This document shows, piece after piece, positions 48,976-60,780 of a stretch of 64,000 bases of DNA. Below the pieces are notes generated by a model. It was not told where the DNA came from and searched no databases. It was given only the letters and a program-made list of their open reading frames with translations. The position numbers and the translations under genes were made by a program. The DNA comes from Posidonia oceanica (lineage: Eukaryota; Streptophyta; Magnoliopsida; Alismatales; Posidoniaceae). The stretch is taken from contig JAZBRS010000023.1 of the NCBI GenBank assembly GCA_037176725.1, positions 31,925,001-31,989,000 of the forward strand, in the 5' to 3' direction. Each line of letters begins with the position of its first letter. The first letter of the stretch is position 1.

Positions 48976-50980
48976 GTGCAGCGCATGTCCCGCGCTAGCG
49001 GTGCATTTGGCGATGGTACACAGATTAGTCGCCCAAGGGACAGTCGTCCATCCCCAACACTTCCCGCAAGTACATCTGAGAACGCAGAGGAGGGGACAGC
49101 ACAGACAGCAGCAGTCCCAGTAGTGACAGTGGTGCCAGAGCAGATAGAGCAGCCAGATCAATCGGCAGGACTAGAGGCCACCCAAGCCGACGTCACCCAC
49201 CGAGCCTACAGAAGTACTCGAGTGAGTGTAACCGTCCTGAGGCGTCATCAGGACCAAGAGGCGGAACATATCCACTCCTTCGATATCATAGACCCAGCAT
49301 TCCAGAAGGAGATCCTCTCTAAACTCATAGCATATGGAGAGGAGGATGACACAAGCACAGATGAGAATGATGAACCATCGCCTGAGTTCCAGCCTTATGA
49401 TGACGACCCAAAAGGGCCAAACCTCCACGTCGAAGAAGAGACGGAGGCAGTCAACATTGGCACAGCTAAAGATATCAAAGAGGTCCGCATCAGTGCCCAA
49501 CTGACACCCCAGGCTAAAGCTGACTTCATCGCATTCCTTATGGAATACGCGGATGTCTTTGCCTGGAGTTATGAAGACATGGTCGGCCTTGATGTCGAGA
49601 TTGTGGTGCACAACCTGCCTCTGGATCCAGATGCGAGGCCGGTGAAGCAGAAGCTCCGGAGATGGCAACCGCAGTGGCTGCTCAAGATCAAAGAGGAAAT
49701 CATGAAGCAACACAGCGTCGATTTTCTCAAGGTCGTCCTCTACCCGGAATGGCTTGCAAACGTTGTGCCAGTGCCCAAGAAGGACGGCAAGGTCCGCATG
49801 TGCATTGATTATAGGGATCTGAACAAAGCCAGTCCTAAGGACGACTTCCCTTTACCGCACATCGACGTCCTGGTGGACAGCACTCCAGGGCACAAGATGC
49901 TCTCCTTTATGGACGGATTCTCCGGCTACAACCAAATCAGAATGGCAGAAGAAGACATGGAAAATACCTCATTTATCACCCCCTGGGGAGTCTTCTGCTA
50001 CCAAGTTATGCCGTTTGGGCTTAAGAACGCCGGAGCAACATATCAGAGGGTGATGACTGCACTATTCCACGACCTCATGCACTAAGAAGTCGAGGTCTAC
50101 GTGGATGACATAATTGCCAAGTCAAGAGAGCCTGAGGACCACCTCACCTGTCTCAAGAAGCTCTTCGATCGCTTGAGGAAGTACAAGCTTCGCCTCAACC
50201 CCAGCAAATGTGTATTTGGGGTGTCATCTGGCAAGCTGTTGGGCTACATTGTTAGCTAGAGGGGAATTGAGGTGGACCCGAGCAAGGCCAAAGCCATCAT
50301 GGACATGCCACCCCCCAAGACTGAGAAAGAAGTCCGAGGCCTGCTGGGGCGTCTACAGTACATCAGTCGGTTCATCGCATAGCTCACACCTATCTGCAAA
50401 CCGATTTTCAAACTCCTAAGGAAGAATGCACAGATCAACTAGAGTGAGGAGTGCCAAGTTGCATTTGACAAGATCAAGCAGCTCCTGATCAAGCCTTCTG
50501 TCCTGGTCCCTCCCACGCCAAGGAGACCTCTGATTCTCTACCTTTCTACCACGTAGCATTCCATGGGCACCGTCTTGGGCCAACATGACGAAACGGGTAG
50601 AAAGGAGCGGGCCATCTATTACCTGAGCAACAAATTCAATGATTGCGAAGTCAGGTACAGCACCATAGAGAACAACTGCCTGTCTCTTGTCTGGGCTGCG
50701 TAGAAGCTAAGACACTACATGATGGCACACCCGGTCTAGCTCTTATGCCAGCACGACCCCATCAAGTTCCTTTTCCAGAAGCCGGCCATGGTAGGCCGAT
50801 GCGTCAAGTGGCAGGTGTTATTGTCTCAGTACGACATCACCTTCATCACACAAAAGTCAATGAAGGGGCTAGCCATGGCAAATCATCTGGCTGACTTCCC
50901 ACTGCCTGAGTACCAGCTGCTGCAGACTCAGTTCCCTGACGAGGACATTCTAGCAGAAGGATCCTGAAGATGAACTACAG
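48976..50980 (+). pseudogene. Reverse transcriptase and first RNase H of the Tat element
   Basis: RT motifs in order: WLANVVPVPKKDGKVRMCID, YRDLNKASPKDDFPLP, MDGFSGYNQI, MPFGLKNAGATYQ and the catalytic YVDDII at about 50099. The thumb and connection follow (LNPSKCVFGV, LLGRLQYISRF). The first RNase H region has LILYLS, TVLGQHDETG and ERAIYYLS. Stops at 50083 and further downstream (about 50258, 50381, 50441) replace Gln/Trp codons. Confidence 0.93.
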
Positions 50981-51411
50981 TGGCAGCTGTATTTCGATGG
51001 CGCAGTCAACAAAAGGGGCAGAAGCATTGGCACCGTCTTAGCAATGCTGCAGGGAGAGTTGATCCCATTTGCAAGGAAGATGACATTCCCTTGCACCAAT
51101 AATGAGGCCAAGTATGAAGCCTACCTTCTGGGACTGCAAGTCGCACTCGAGCATGATGTGCGCAAGCTGCATGTGCACGGCGATGCCATGCTAGTCATCT
51201 CCCAAGTGAATAGTGACTGGAACACGAAAGATCCAAAGCTTGTGCCATATCATGAGTGCCTGCTGAAGCTGATAGAAGAATTTGAGAACATCCGCTTCAC
51301 GGACATGAACAAAGCAAAGAACGCATATGCAGATGCGTTGGCAACCTTGGTGTCCTGGCTCAGCATACCTGAAGACCGTGCAGTAGACGTATCAGTCTCT
51401 CATGTGGAATA
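50981..51411 (+). pseudogene. Second (archaeal-like) RNase H of the Tat element
   Basis: LQWQLYFDGAVN (Asp), then CTNNEAKYEAYLLGL (Glu), HVHGDAMLVISQV (Asp) and AYADALATL (final Asp). This order and spacing is a full RNase H with all four acidic residues, distinct from the first copy. A second RNase H of archaeal type between the normal one and integrase is the mark of the Tat lineage. A TAG at about 51410 ends the local frame. Confidence 0.88.
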
Positions 51412-51424
51412 GCCCGCATACTAC

Positions 51425-52706
51425 ATGAGCTTCGAGGAGGCAGATCCCGCAGAGGAACTCCCATGGTACCACGACATTAAGGTCTTCCTGGAATCTGGCA
51501 ACCTCCCACCGTACACCTCAGCAGCAAACAGAAAGACTTTGGCACGCCTGGCGTCAAAGTACGTAATGGGGGCCGAACATCTGTACAGAAGATCATACAA
51601 CCAGATGCTCCTACGCTGCGTAGGCAAGAAAGAGGCCGACACACTGATGCTCCAAGTCCATGCAGGGACCTGTGGCCCTCACATGAACGGTGTGTTGCTA
51701 GCCAAGAAGATCATACTCCAAGGCTACTTCTGGTCAACCATGGAGGTAGACTGCTGCCAGTTTTTGCGAAGGTGCCATAACTGCCAAGTCCAAGGGAACT
51801 TCATACATGCTCCCCCACAACAATTGCACAGCATGTCTTCACCATGGCCTTTCTCCACCTGGGGGATTGATGTCATTGGTGCCATACATCCTGCCACCTC
51901 GATTGGTCACCGCTTCATCATGGTGGCCATCGATTACTTTACTAAGTGGGTGGAGGCAGCCTCTTACAAGACAGTTACCACCGCGGCTACTGAGAAGTTT
52001 ATCAGAAACAATATCATAGCCTGGTATGGGGTCTCGCTTGGACTCATCTCAGATAATGACTCAAACTTCATAGCCAAGAGGATCGAAGACTATCTGCAGA
52101 GCTTCAACATCAGACACCACCGATCCTCGCCTTACTGGCCACTCATGAACGGTGCAGTAGAGTCTGCCAACAAGAACCTTGTTAAGATGTTGAAAAAGAT
52201 GGCAGAGACTCACAAGGACTGGCATGACAAGCTTCTGTACGCACTCTGGGCGTATAGGACATCAGTCCGGGCCTCGACAGGAGCAACCCCGTACTCACTG
52301 GTGTACGGCATGGAAGCAGTACTACCTGTTGAAGTAAGGATCCCCTCACTATGGATCCTACAAGAAGCTGAGCTGGAAGAAGCAGAATAGGTCGAAGACC
52401 GCTGCATCCAGCTGAACCTGATCGATGAGCGTAGGCTGTAGGCCATGCACCATGCTCAGTGTTACCAAAAGCGGTCGGCCAGAGCATACCAGAAGAAGGT
52501 TAGCCCCAGAAGCTTCAATCCAGGGGATATGGTCCTTCGAGCCATGCACCTCCCAGACAGTCGAGGCAAATTCCGGCCCAACTGGTGTGGCCCATTTCTG
52601 ATCAAGCGGGTCTTCTTCGGCAGTGCAGCAGTCCTTGAGGACATGGACTAGGTTGAACAATCAGAACCGGTCAACGCATGCTACCTCAAGAAGTACCACC
52701 AGTAGC
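51425..52706 (+). pseudogene. Integrase of the Tat element
   Basis: N-terminal HHCC zinc finger: HAGTCGPHMNG with H and H, then CHNCQVQGN. The catalytic core has the first Asp in WGIDVIG, the second in ISDNDSNF, and Glu in NGAVESANKN, the DD35E triad. GATPYSLVYGMEAVLPVEV is the conserved GPF-like lead-in. The C-terminal part (52445-52700) has FNPGDMVLR and KFRPNWCGPF and ends near 52706. A few TAG codons (52388, 52440, 52649) replace sense codons. Otherwise the core is intact. Confidence 0.93.
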
Positions 52707-53810
52707 CTACCGCTGTTACCTTGCAGAGATCCTACTCTCCCGCTTCTTGCATTTTACTTTCCCATGCATTTTAGTCATGTTTATTTTGTCAAAAAAAAAT
52801 CATAAAGAGAGAGTTGTATTTGTATTATGTGCATTACAATATAGCCTGGTGATGAAATCGGAGATGCTTGCCTGCTCTGGAAAGAGTACACTCTACCTCA
52901 CTTGACACTACTCATATGTCCTAACCAGTGAGGGAGCCACCACCCAGTGAGGACAGACAAAATGTCCAAACCCTTTAGGACTTACACCTCTAGAGGGAGA
53001 CAAAATGCTAGGGTGTGAGAGAGTGTAAGCTAAAAGTGTATACATGTCTAAGCCCAGGCACCCCCAAAAAAAAAAGAGGGAGGAAGATAGAAGGCGAAGA
53101 CAGAAATTAGCCCTTGAGATAGAGGTGAGCAGCGCGACCCTGTCCCTCCAAATTACCTTGGAGAGGAGTCGAAGTTTGCACCTGGGGAACCTTCAAATCC
53201 TACAGGGCCTAGCCACCCCTGTCCAGCAGTAGCCCCCCTGCCTCAAGCCAGACGCCTTTTACCTCCAAGGTAGGGATGGGGAAGCCTGCACGCCTATGTG
53301 GGAGAAAAAGAAAAATTGAAAATTGAAAAGAGTAGGTGTAGGTGTAGGTCCTCGAGAGATTGGCTTGAAGCCTGTCCTCACCTCACCACCACCTTAACAA
53401 TAAAACCATCACCCGTTCCGGAGTGCCACCAGTCGTTAGGAATCTGAGTAGAGTCTGGTAAATCAGAGACCACTCCTTTCCTTTGCAGTAGGCATCAAGC
53501 ACTCCATATGTTGAGGGCATTAGGAATTTAGTATAGCTCATGCATGCATCTATCTGCTATCAAATCATCTCCTTTGCTCCTTCTTTCCTCCCACTCTGCA
53601 AGGCTCAGTCCGGCATTGGGACAGTACTTCTGTCTAGGTAGGTTGACCGCCTTCAAGCCTCAGATCAGCCTATCACTGTCAGTGCAGTAGCTCAGGGAGT
53701 ATGTCGCCAACTAGAGACAGGACAGTCACCTCAGAGGTAGTAGGACGACCTTGGCACCTCAGGGCCCCTCACCGGCCATCGGACCTACGCAGTCAGGCGC
53801 CGCCGCTCAT
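52707..53810 (+). other. Untranslated region after pol
   Basis: No coding sequence recognised. It leads into the hairpin block and the second ORF. Confidence 0.5.
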
Positions 53811-53814
53811 CTCT

Positions 53815-54005
53815 GTGCGACTTCACTCTGGGCCGACGAAGTCCCTTCTCGCTCACCCCCTCGCTCCATGCAGACGAGGGCAAGCATCCCCCTTTTTGCG
53901 ACTTTGCTTCGGGCAGACGAAGCCCCTTTCCCTTGTTTCCTCGCTCCATACGGACGAGGATAAGAGGGCCTTTTTGTGCAACTTCGCCTTATACAGGCGA
54001 AGCCC
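53815..54005 (+). repeat. Hairpin block A (between pol and the second ORF)
   Basis: Five stem-loops in about 190 bases: GACTTC...GAAGTC (53820), CCTCG...CGAGG (53859), GCTTCG...CGAAGC (53909), CCTCG...CGAGG (53939) and TTCGCC...GGCGAA (53983). Two stem types alternate. The same two types in reverse complement make up the 90-bp array at 61157-62036. Confidence 0.8.
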
Positions 54006-54206
54006 CCCTTTGCATAGCTGAATTTGCTTGAAATCTGTCGTATGATTGTTAGCTGTAGCGTTTGAATTGCTTTATCAGCTCTTACATGCACATTTGTTTC
54101 TCTGAAAGCCAGTATTGTATGCCTGCTCTTGATTCGAATTGATGAACAGCTCTGGCTTTAGGTACTCGAAGACTCTGCACCAGTTGCCTGCATCCTTTTC
54201 TGCGTA

Positions 54207-55409
54207 ATGGGCTTCCCTACTTTGGTGACCCCCACCCATTGCTCTAGGACTCTTCGTGAATGGATTCGCCAACTCACCGAGGGTGACCGTGAGGAGCTGT
54301 GCCTATGGGGCCTCCCATCCAAGCTTTTGAAGGCAGCCGATGTAGAGGTGAGCTGGCTTCTGCTGTGTGCTGTGGCGAGATTCTGGAAACCAGCACACCA
54401 CGTCTTCCGCTTCGGTAGGGTAGAGCTGACCCCCACACTACAGGAAGTACGCTGGATCTGCGGCTTCTCCACGCTAATGAGGTCTATCGTATTCATGAGG
54501 TGGGAAGGATACATTACAACCCTGTGGTTGCTGACTGGGCTCTTAACTGAGGAGTGCTAGAAAAAGTTGATCTACACCAGCGGGCCTGAGCCCATGCTCA
54601 GCCTGACATACTTTGACAAAGTTGCCAAGAAGTGCACCGAGCTTGGAGATGAACTGTGGCTCCGGAGCTTTGTTACTCGCTTCCTGGGCGAGCTTGTATT
54701 CAGCCACGGCCAGATGACGGTCGCGATCGAAGTCGCCGAGATTGCACTTGCCATGGTAACCCGGCAGATTGACCTAGCCCTAGTGGTTCTAGTAGAGACA
54801 TACCGCGGACTGGACCGCATCTCTTATCGCTGCCGCAACTTTCATGGTTGCGGGGCCTTAGTACAGGTCTGGCTAGTGGGACACTTGGGGGCATACATCC
54901 TACACCCACAGAGGATAGCCTTTGAGACATACTGCAGCAGCGGCCACGCCAAGACAATCAAGGGTGTCCGTGAGGAGTATGAAAGGCTGGAAAAGCTAAT
55001 GGATGATATGGTAACTTGGCGCATCATCCCGTCTGCGGCTGAACCCTTCACTGTCTTCTTTAGCGTCCATGACAGGAGACTGGTTGTGCTGCCAGGATTT
55101 ACAGGAGGCGTCAAGTACCACCCCATCCGGGTGATGCAGCAATTCGGCTTCCAACAGGGTGCCATTGTCAGCAGCGTAGCTTTCGACCTCCTTCGACTCT
55201 ACCCACTGAACACTACTGCTGCCACGGCAAGGTTGGCCAACCTCTTGCGCGATGGTGTGCGATCATCTAACATTGTAGTTGTAAAGGGCTCAGGATGTAC
55301 TCCAGAGTATCTGACTGAAGTGCAGGGGCTCTGGCCCATTAGCGAGATCCCACCTAGCACGCCTCTGTTCCTCGACTCCAGGAAGTCTAAGAAGCCTCGG
55401 ACCAGTTAG
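54207..55409 (+). pseudogene. Second ORF of the Tat element, DUF7745/plant-mobile-domain-like
   Basis: About 400 codons, open except for one TAG at 54558-54560, starting MGFPTLVTP. It contains WLLLCAVARFWKPAHHVFRF followed by GRVELTPTLQEVRWICGF, the pattern of plant DUF7745 (and plant mobile domain) proteins, which I recall from cotton and other genomes. The middle has ALVVLVETYRGLDRISYR and CGALVQVWLVGHL; the C-terminal third has WRIIPSAAEPF and LPGFTGGVKYHPIRVMQQFG. No catalytic residues or membrane segments are recognised, so function is unknown. It lies in the same strand after integrase. A homologous copy lies on the minus strand at 63276-64000. It could be a captured host gene kept by this family. 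Confidence 0.72.
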
Positions 55410-55977
55410 AGCACTCGCATAGCTATGCGCTTTATCCAAGTCTTGTTGTATCTTGTTTCGCCCAGCTGTGAGCATGTAATCAATACTTTATCAATGCAAT
55501 GATGTTTTGTTGTGCCAATGGCTTGTATGTTGAGTTGCCTTCCATACATGTCCTCGCACAACCTTGGCCTTGAGCTGTTTGTTTAGTTTGCAATTGGAGC
55601 GCTGCTTCAACTTCGCACATCCAACCCCTCAGAGCCATGAGGAGAGCACCAACAAATCACGATTGCTTGCAAGTTCAGAAGCAATTGCCAACAGTTTCAA
55701 CGTAGGAAGGCCACAAGAAAGCCTTGCATTCCATCAAGATGCTAGAATCTCTGCAGATCAATGTTGTCGAGTCGAGCGAAGCCTCGAGCACTCCTGGTCG
55801 GATCTTCTTCCGGACTGGTAGCCCTAACTACTCGTTTGACAAGCACGTCAGCTTTGTCTATGTCCATTGCCTTTCGATGCCAAGGACGCTTCGGCTGTCC
55901 CTTGGTAGCATCCTCGATACCAGGGGCATCTTTTTTGCTGCCCTGTGGTGTCACTCTCTCCCCGTTGGTTTGTGAGC
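55410..55977 (+). other. Spacer after the second ORF
   Basis: It matches, in reverse orientation, about 62700-63050 of the minus element (phrases CGAGC..GCC, ACTCGTTTGACAAGC, and GATACCAGGGGCATCTTTT). It is therefore an element sequence shared by both copies, with no visible gene. Confidence 0.7.
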
Positions 55978-57866
55978 CGGCTTGTTTCCTTAATTTGAGG
56001 ACAAGTCTCTCCTTTGCATGCCCTTTCGAGGTCATGTCTATTTGTTTCCTCAAATAGTTTGAGGACGAGCCCCTTTGCATGTCCTTTTGAGGTCATGTCT
56101 GCTTGCTTCCTCAATTAATTTGAGGACAAGTCTCCCCTTTGCATGCCCTTTCGAGGTCATGTCTGCTTGTTTCCTCAATTAGTTTGAGGACGAGCCCCTT
56201 TGCATGTCCTTTCAAGGTCATGTCTACTTGCTTCCTCAATTAGTTTGAGGACAAGTCTTCCTTTGCATGCCTTTTCGAAGTCATGTATGCTTGCTTCCTC
56301 AATTAGTTTGAAGACGAGCCCCCTTTGCATGCCTTTTTGAAGTCATGTCTGCTTGTTTTCTCAATTAGTTTGAGGACAAGTCTTCCTTTGCATGCCCTTT
56401 TGAGGTCATGTCTGCTTACTTCCTTACTTTGAGGAATGAGTTCCTTTGCATGTCCTTTCGAGGACATGTCTACTTACTTCCTTACTTTAAGGAACTAGCG
56501 CCTTTGCTTGCCCTTTCGAGGTCATGTCTGCTTGCTTCCTCAATTAGTTTGAGGACAAGTCTTCCTTTGCATGCCTTTTCGAAGTCATTCCTGCTTGCTT
56601 CCTCAATTAGTTTGAGGACGAGTCCCTTTGCATGTCCTTTTGAGGTCATGTCTGCTTGCTTTCTCAATTAATTTGAGGACAAGTCTCCCCTTTGCATGCC
56701 CTTTCGAGGTCATGTCTGCTTGTTTCCTCAATTAGTTTGAGGACGAGCACCTTTGCATGCCCTTTTGAGGTCATGTCTACTTACTTCCTCAATTAGTTTG
56801 AGGACAAGTCTTCCTTTGCATGCCTTTTCGAAGTCATGTCTGCTTGTTTTCTCAATTAGTTTGAGGACGAGCCCCTTTGCATGTCCTTTCGAGGTCATGT
56901 CTGCTTGCTTCCTCAATTAATTTGAGGACAAGTCTCCCCTTTGCATGCCCTTTTGAGGTCATGTTTGCTTGTTTCCTTAATTAGTTTGAGGACGAGTCCC
57001 TTTGCATGTCCTTTTGAGGTCATGTCTGCTTGCTTCCTCAATTAGTTTGAGGACAAGTCTTCCTTTGCATGCCTTTTCGAAGACATGTCTGCTTGTTTCC
57101 TCAATTAGTTTGAGAACGAGTGCCTTTGCATGCCCTTTCAAGGACATGCCTGCTTGCTTCCTTGCTTTGAGGAACGAGCGCCTTTGCATGCCCTTTCGAG
57201 GACATGTCTGCTTGCTTCCTTGCTTTGAGGAACTAGCACCTTTGCATGCCCTTTCGAGGTCATGTCTGCTTGCTTCCTTACTTTGAGGAAATAGCGCCTT
57301 TACATGCCCTTTCGAGGTCATGTTTGCTTGCTTCCTTACTTTGAGGAACTAGTGCCTTTGCATGCCCTTTCAAGGTCTTGTCTGCTTGCTTCCTTACTTT
57401 GAGGAACTAGCGCCTTTGCATGCCCTTTCGAGGTCATGTCTGCTTGCTTCCTTACTTTGAGGAACTAGCGCCTTTGCATGCCCTTTCGAGGACATGTCTG
57501 CTTGCTTCCTTACTTTGAGGAACTAGTGCCTTTGCATGCCCTTTCGAGGTCATGTCTGCTTGCTTCCTTACTTTGAGGAACTAGCGCCTTTGCATGCCCT
57601 TTCGAGGACATGTCTGCTTGCTTCCTTACTTTGAGGAACTAGTGCCTTTGCATGCCCTTTCGAGGTCATGTCTGCTTGCTTCCTTACTTTGAGGAACTAG
57701 CGCCTTTGCATGCCCTTTCGAGGACATGTCTGCTTGCTTCCTTACTTTGAGGAACTAGCGCCTTTGCATGCCCTTTCGAGGTCATGTCTGCTTGTTTCTT
57801 TGCTTTGAGGACAAGCCCTTTGCGTGCCCTTCCGAGGTCACGTCTGCTCGTTTCCTTACTTTAGAT
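55978..57866 (+). repeat. Hairpin array B, about 30 units of 60-65 bp
   Basis: Unit: GCTTGCTTCCTCAATTAG, TTTGAGGACAAG, CCTTTGCATG, CCTTTCGAGGTCATGTCT. The first two segments form a stem (TTCCTCAA with TTGAGGA, extended by CTTG with AAG). ATGTCCT with AGGTCAT forms a weaker second stem. From about 57150 the units shorten to 60 bases and the stem arm reads CTTACTTTGAGGAACTAG, so the strong stem decays. Neighbouring units are nearly identical there, a sign of recent tandem amplification. Confidence 0.88.
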
Positions 57867-59489
57867 GCAATTTAAATTAAATAGAAGACTTAAATGCAAT
57901 GCAGTAAAGATAAAATGTAGAATTAAATCAAACTTCAACCAACAGAGGACTGATTTGCAGAAATAAATAACCTGCAGAATTAAATGCAATGTAATAAGGT
58001 AAACAAACAGAAATTAAATAACTTCAATTGAAATTGGACTTGAAAGTAAATAAAATAAACAACTGTAATTAATTTCAATGTATCAAACCAAAATAAAATC
58101 AGAACTTTACTTAGTTACAGTTCTACAATAAAGGTCGGGTTGCTGCCTCCTACGTCGGAGAAGAAGGGTTGGCCCCGCGGTCCGACGGGTGTGCGGCGGT
58201 GTGGAGGGGTCCGGAGGCTGAAGGGGAGTCGTACGGAGGCTCCGGTGGGTTCGGTAGTGCATGATGGCGGTTGGAGCAGCCTGGCGACGCCGGCGGAGTT
58301 ACTGCAGAGGTTGCTGAGGGTCGTGCAGGTGCTGCAGGCGTCGGCGGCGCAAGGGGAGCATGGGGCTATGCTCTTGGGACTCCGGCGGAGCTTGAGGGGC
58401 GATCGGCTGGAGCGGAGTAGGCCGGGAGCGCAGCGGCGCGGCGGAGGCTCGCCGGGGAAGAAGACTGTAGCGGCGTTGGCGAAATGCCGCTATAGGGCCC
58501 TAAACTAGGTTCTAAAAGGCTAGGAAGCAAGAGGGGATCTAAATTAAACTAAAAGCAAGGTTGGTTACCTGTGTGCGCGGCCGAAGCGGTCCATTGACCT
58601 CAGCGGGTTGCAGTGTGGGTGGGGGAGGCCGCGGCGGTGCTGCAGAGGGCGACGGAGGCACGCGGCGATTAGAGGATGCTCCTGGGGTCGCGAGGATGCT
58701 TCGGAGCTACCCAGAAGCGAGCTTGGTGCACTGAAGCTAGGATTCGGATTTTTGGGTGCAGCCTGAGGATTTCTAGGTCCTCTGGTGGACTGTGGCTCTC
58801 TAGGCTGCTGGTGGATGTCCCTCTGGGTTGGTGGAGGTCCGGTGAGTGTGGAGAGGTGGCTAGATTGGGGTGGCGTGGGCTCTGGAGTGAGGTGGAAGTT
58901 TTGGAAGTTTTTGGGCTGAAATGGTGCACAGGTGTTTGTGGTGGAATGTGGAGGTTGCTGGGTGTGTGGCGGTGAACTGGGTGTTGGGTGAGGAGGCTGG
59001 GCGTTCGGTGAGTGAGCTGGGGGAGTTTGGGAAGCTGGTGAGGACTGTGGTGCTAGGAAGGCAAGGGAGTTTGCAGTGGAGGTGGAGATGGGTTATGGAG
59101 GCTCTATTGGGGGTTCTGGGCTGTGGTGCTGGGGAATTTTTGGGTTCATAAGTCTCTGGAGGTGTTCTGGGTGTGTGTAGGAAAACTCTGGAGGTTCGAA
59201 TTGCAGCCGAGAGGGGAGAATGCAGGTCTGGGGGTGTATGGGTTCTAGCATGCAGTGAGGAGGTCAAGGCTGCTGGCAGGGCACGGGGGAAGGCCGGCAT
59301 GGGTCGTGGCAGGCCAAGGAGGGTGATGGAGGTCGTGGGTGGTCGTAGGTGGCTGTCTGGAGGTTTGAAAATGGAGGGAAGGTGATGGGTGGGGGTGTCT
59401 GTCGTTAGTGTTGCTGGCTGCTGAAGAGAGGAAGAAGAGGAGGGAAAGAAGAAAGGAGAAGGCAGGGCAGTAGGTTGGGCCGTGAGGAT

Positions 59490-59790
59490 TGGAAAAAAGA
59501 AGAAAAAAGAAAAGAAAAGGAGGAGATTGGTTGGGCCGGATGTGTGGAAGAAAAAAAAAAGAAAGAAAGAAAGAAAGAAGGAAAGGGAAGGAAGAAAGAA
59601 AGAAAAGAAGTGAAGGAGAAAAAGGAAGTTGGGCTTGGGCTCGCTGTTGGGCTTGTGTGGGAAATAAAAAGAAAACGAAAAAAAAGGAAGAAGGGGAGAA
59701 GAGTTGGGTTGGGCTGAGTTGGTTTAAAAAGAAGGGAAAGAAAATAGGAGATGAAGGGAGAAAAGGAAAGAAAAGGGGGCGAAGGTGGAT
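59490..59790 (+). repeat. Purine-rich low-complexity tract
   Basis: Long runs of GAAA and GGAAG on the plus strand. Open frames made of Lys, Glu and Gly here are compositional. Confidence 0.9.
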
Positions 59791-59809
59791 TGGGCTTGGT
59801 CTTGTGGGG

Positions 59810-60240
59810 GATTTTGGTTTTAGGTTTGGTTTTGGGATTTGGGTTTGGAAGTGGTTTAGGGTTTGAGGCTTTGAATGGGTTTAGGGTTTAGGGTTTTGGA
59901 TGGGTTTAGGGTTTTGAGGGTTTAGGGTTTTGCTTTGGGGTTTGGTTTTGGGAATAGTGTTTTGGGAGTGGTTTAGGGTTTAAGGCTTTGAATGGGTTTA
60001 GGGTTTAGGGTTTTGGATGGGTTTAGGGTTTAGTGTTTAAGGTTTGGAATGGGTTTAGGGTTTAGGATTTTGGATGGGTTTAGGGTTTAGGGTTTAGGGT
60101 TTTGAGGGTTTAGTGTTTTGGTTTGGGATTTGGTTTTGGGAATAGGGTTTTGGGAGTGGGTCCCTAGGGTTTAGCTAGGGTTTAATCTGGGTTTAGTGAG
60201 TGTTTGACCTAGGGTTTTTCTAGGGTTTTGTGAGTGTGAC
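59810..60240 (+). repeat. Degenerate TTTAGGG telomere-like repeats inside the LTR
   Basis: GGTTTAGGGTTTAGGGTTTT and relatives recur with 30-40-base spacing, including GGATGGGTTTAGGG units. Exact TTTAGGG words are frequent (well over ten by eye), but not in long perfect arrays. Confidence 0.85.
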
Positions 60241-60380
60241 CTAGTGCTTTCTCTAGGGTTTTGGTTTTGGGTTTTAAGTTTTTAATTTTTTGGTTTTTGT
60301 GTGGGGGTTTTCTCGGGTTTGTCTTGAAGCCACCAGAGAGAGATCCATTAAGCACAAAAATAAAAAAAAGGGGTGTCAAC

Positions 60381-60395
60381 AGATGCCCCTCCCTG
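60381..60395 (-). other. Polypurine tract of the minus-strand Tat element
   Basis: On the minus strand TCAGGGAGGGGCATC lies directly before the LTR start TGTTGACACC. Confidence 0.65.
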
Positions 60396-60780
60396 AGCGA
60401 GGTCAAGGGGACCGAGGCCGCTGCTCAGGGTTGACAAGACACCCCACCCGACATCGATGAGAGTCAGATGTTGCTGTTGGCGTGAGTCACTCCTTCGGCG
60501 GATGTACCGAAAATCATGACCCAATGCCGAAATGCAAATGCAAAATGCAGATGCAAATGCGAATGCAATGCGATGCTGATGCTATGAGTAAACCTGCACT
60601 GATGTCTACCAAGCTGAACTCCGTGGGGGAGATGCGAGCGATGCATGCCGACATGATGCGAGATGCGACCCTGCTGCGGAAAACATGCGATGAATGTGTG
60701 TATGATGTTGATGCTGCTATCTAGCATATGATGTCGGTACTGCTACCTAACATGCAATGCTAATGCAATGAATAATGAGT

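Larger units (their letters stand above)
39980..57867 (+). mobile_element. Tat/Ogre-like Ty3/gypsy retrotransposon with a second ORF; 3' LTR not seen
   Basis: Order: 5' LTR (39980-42861), PBS, leader, gag (44075), protease, long spacer, RT, RNase H, a second RNase H, integrase (to 52706), hairpins, a second ORF (54207-55409), hairpin array, and then the junction with a minus-strand element at about 57867. Integrase after RT defines Ty3/gypsy. The additional RNase H after the normal one and the DNGS protease motif point to the Tat lineage. No TGTAGACACC copy is found downstream, so the 3' LTR is lost or lies beyond 64000 past a nested element. Coding regions carry many nonsense changes. Confidence 0.88.
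57868..60380 (-). repeat. LTR of the minus-strand Tat element
   Basis: It starts on the minus strand TGTTGACACCCC at 60380, similar to 88 downwards. It contains a telomere-like region (59810-60240), purine-rich runs (59490-59790), a GC-rich block (58140-58700) and an AT-rich end (57868-58130). The open frames of the GC-rich and purine-rich parts appear on both strands and lack family motifs. Confidence 0.65.

Noticed and set aside
58140..58508. Small GC-rich gene
   Set aside because: It is inside the minus-element LTR and of compositional nature; no start context or domain.
59489..59866. Lys/Glu-rich protein
   Set aside because: Pure purine-tract translation.
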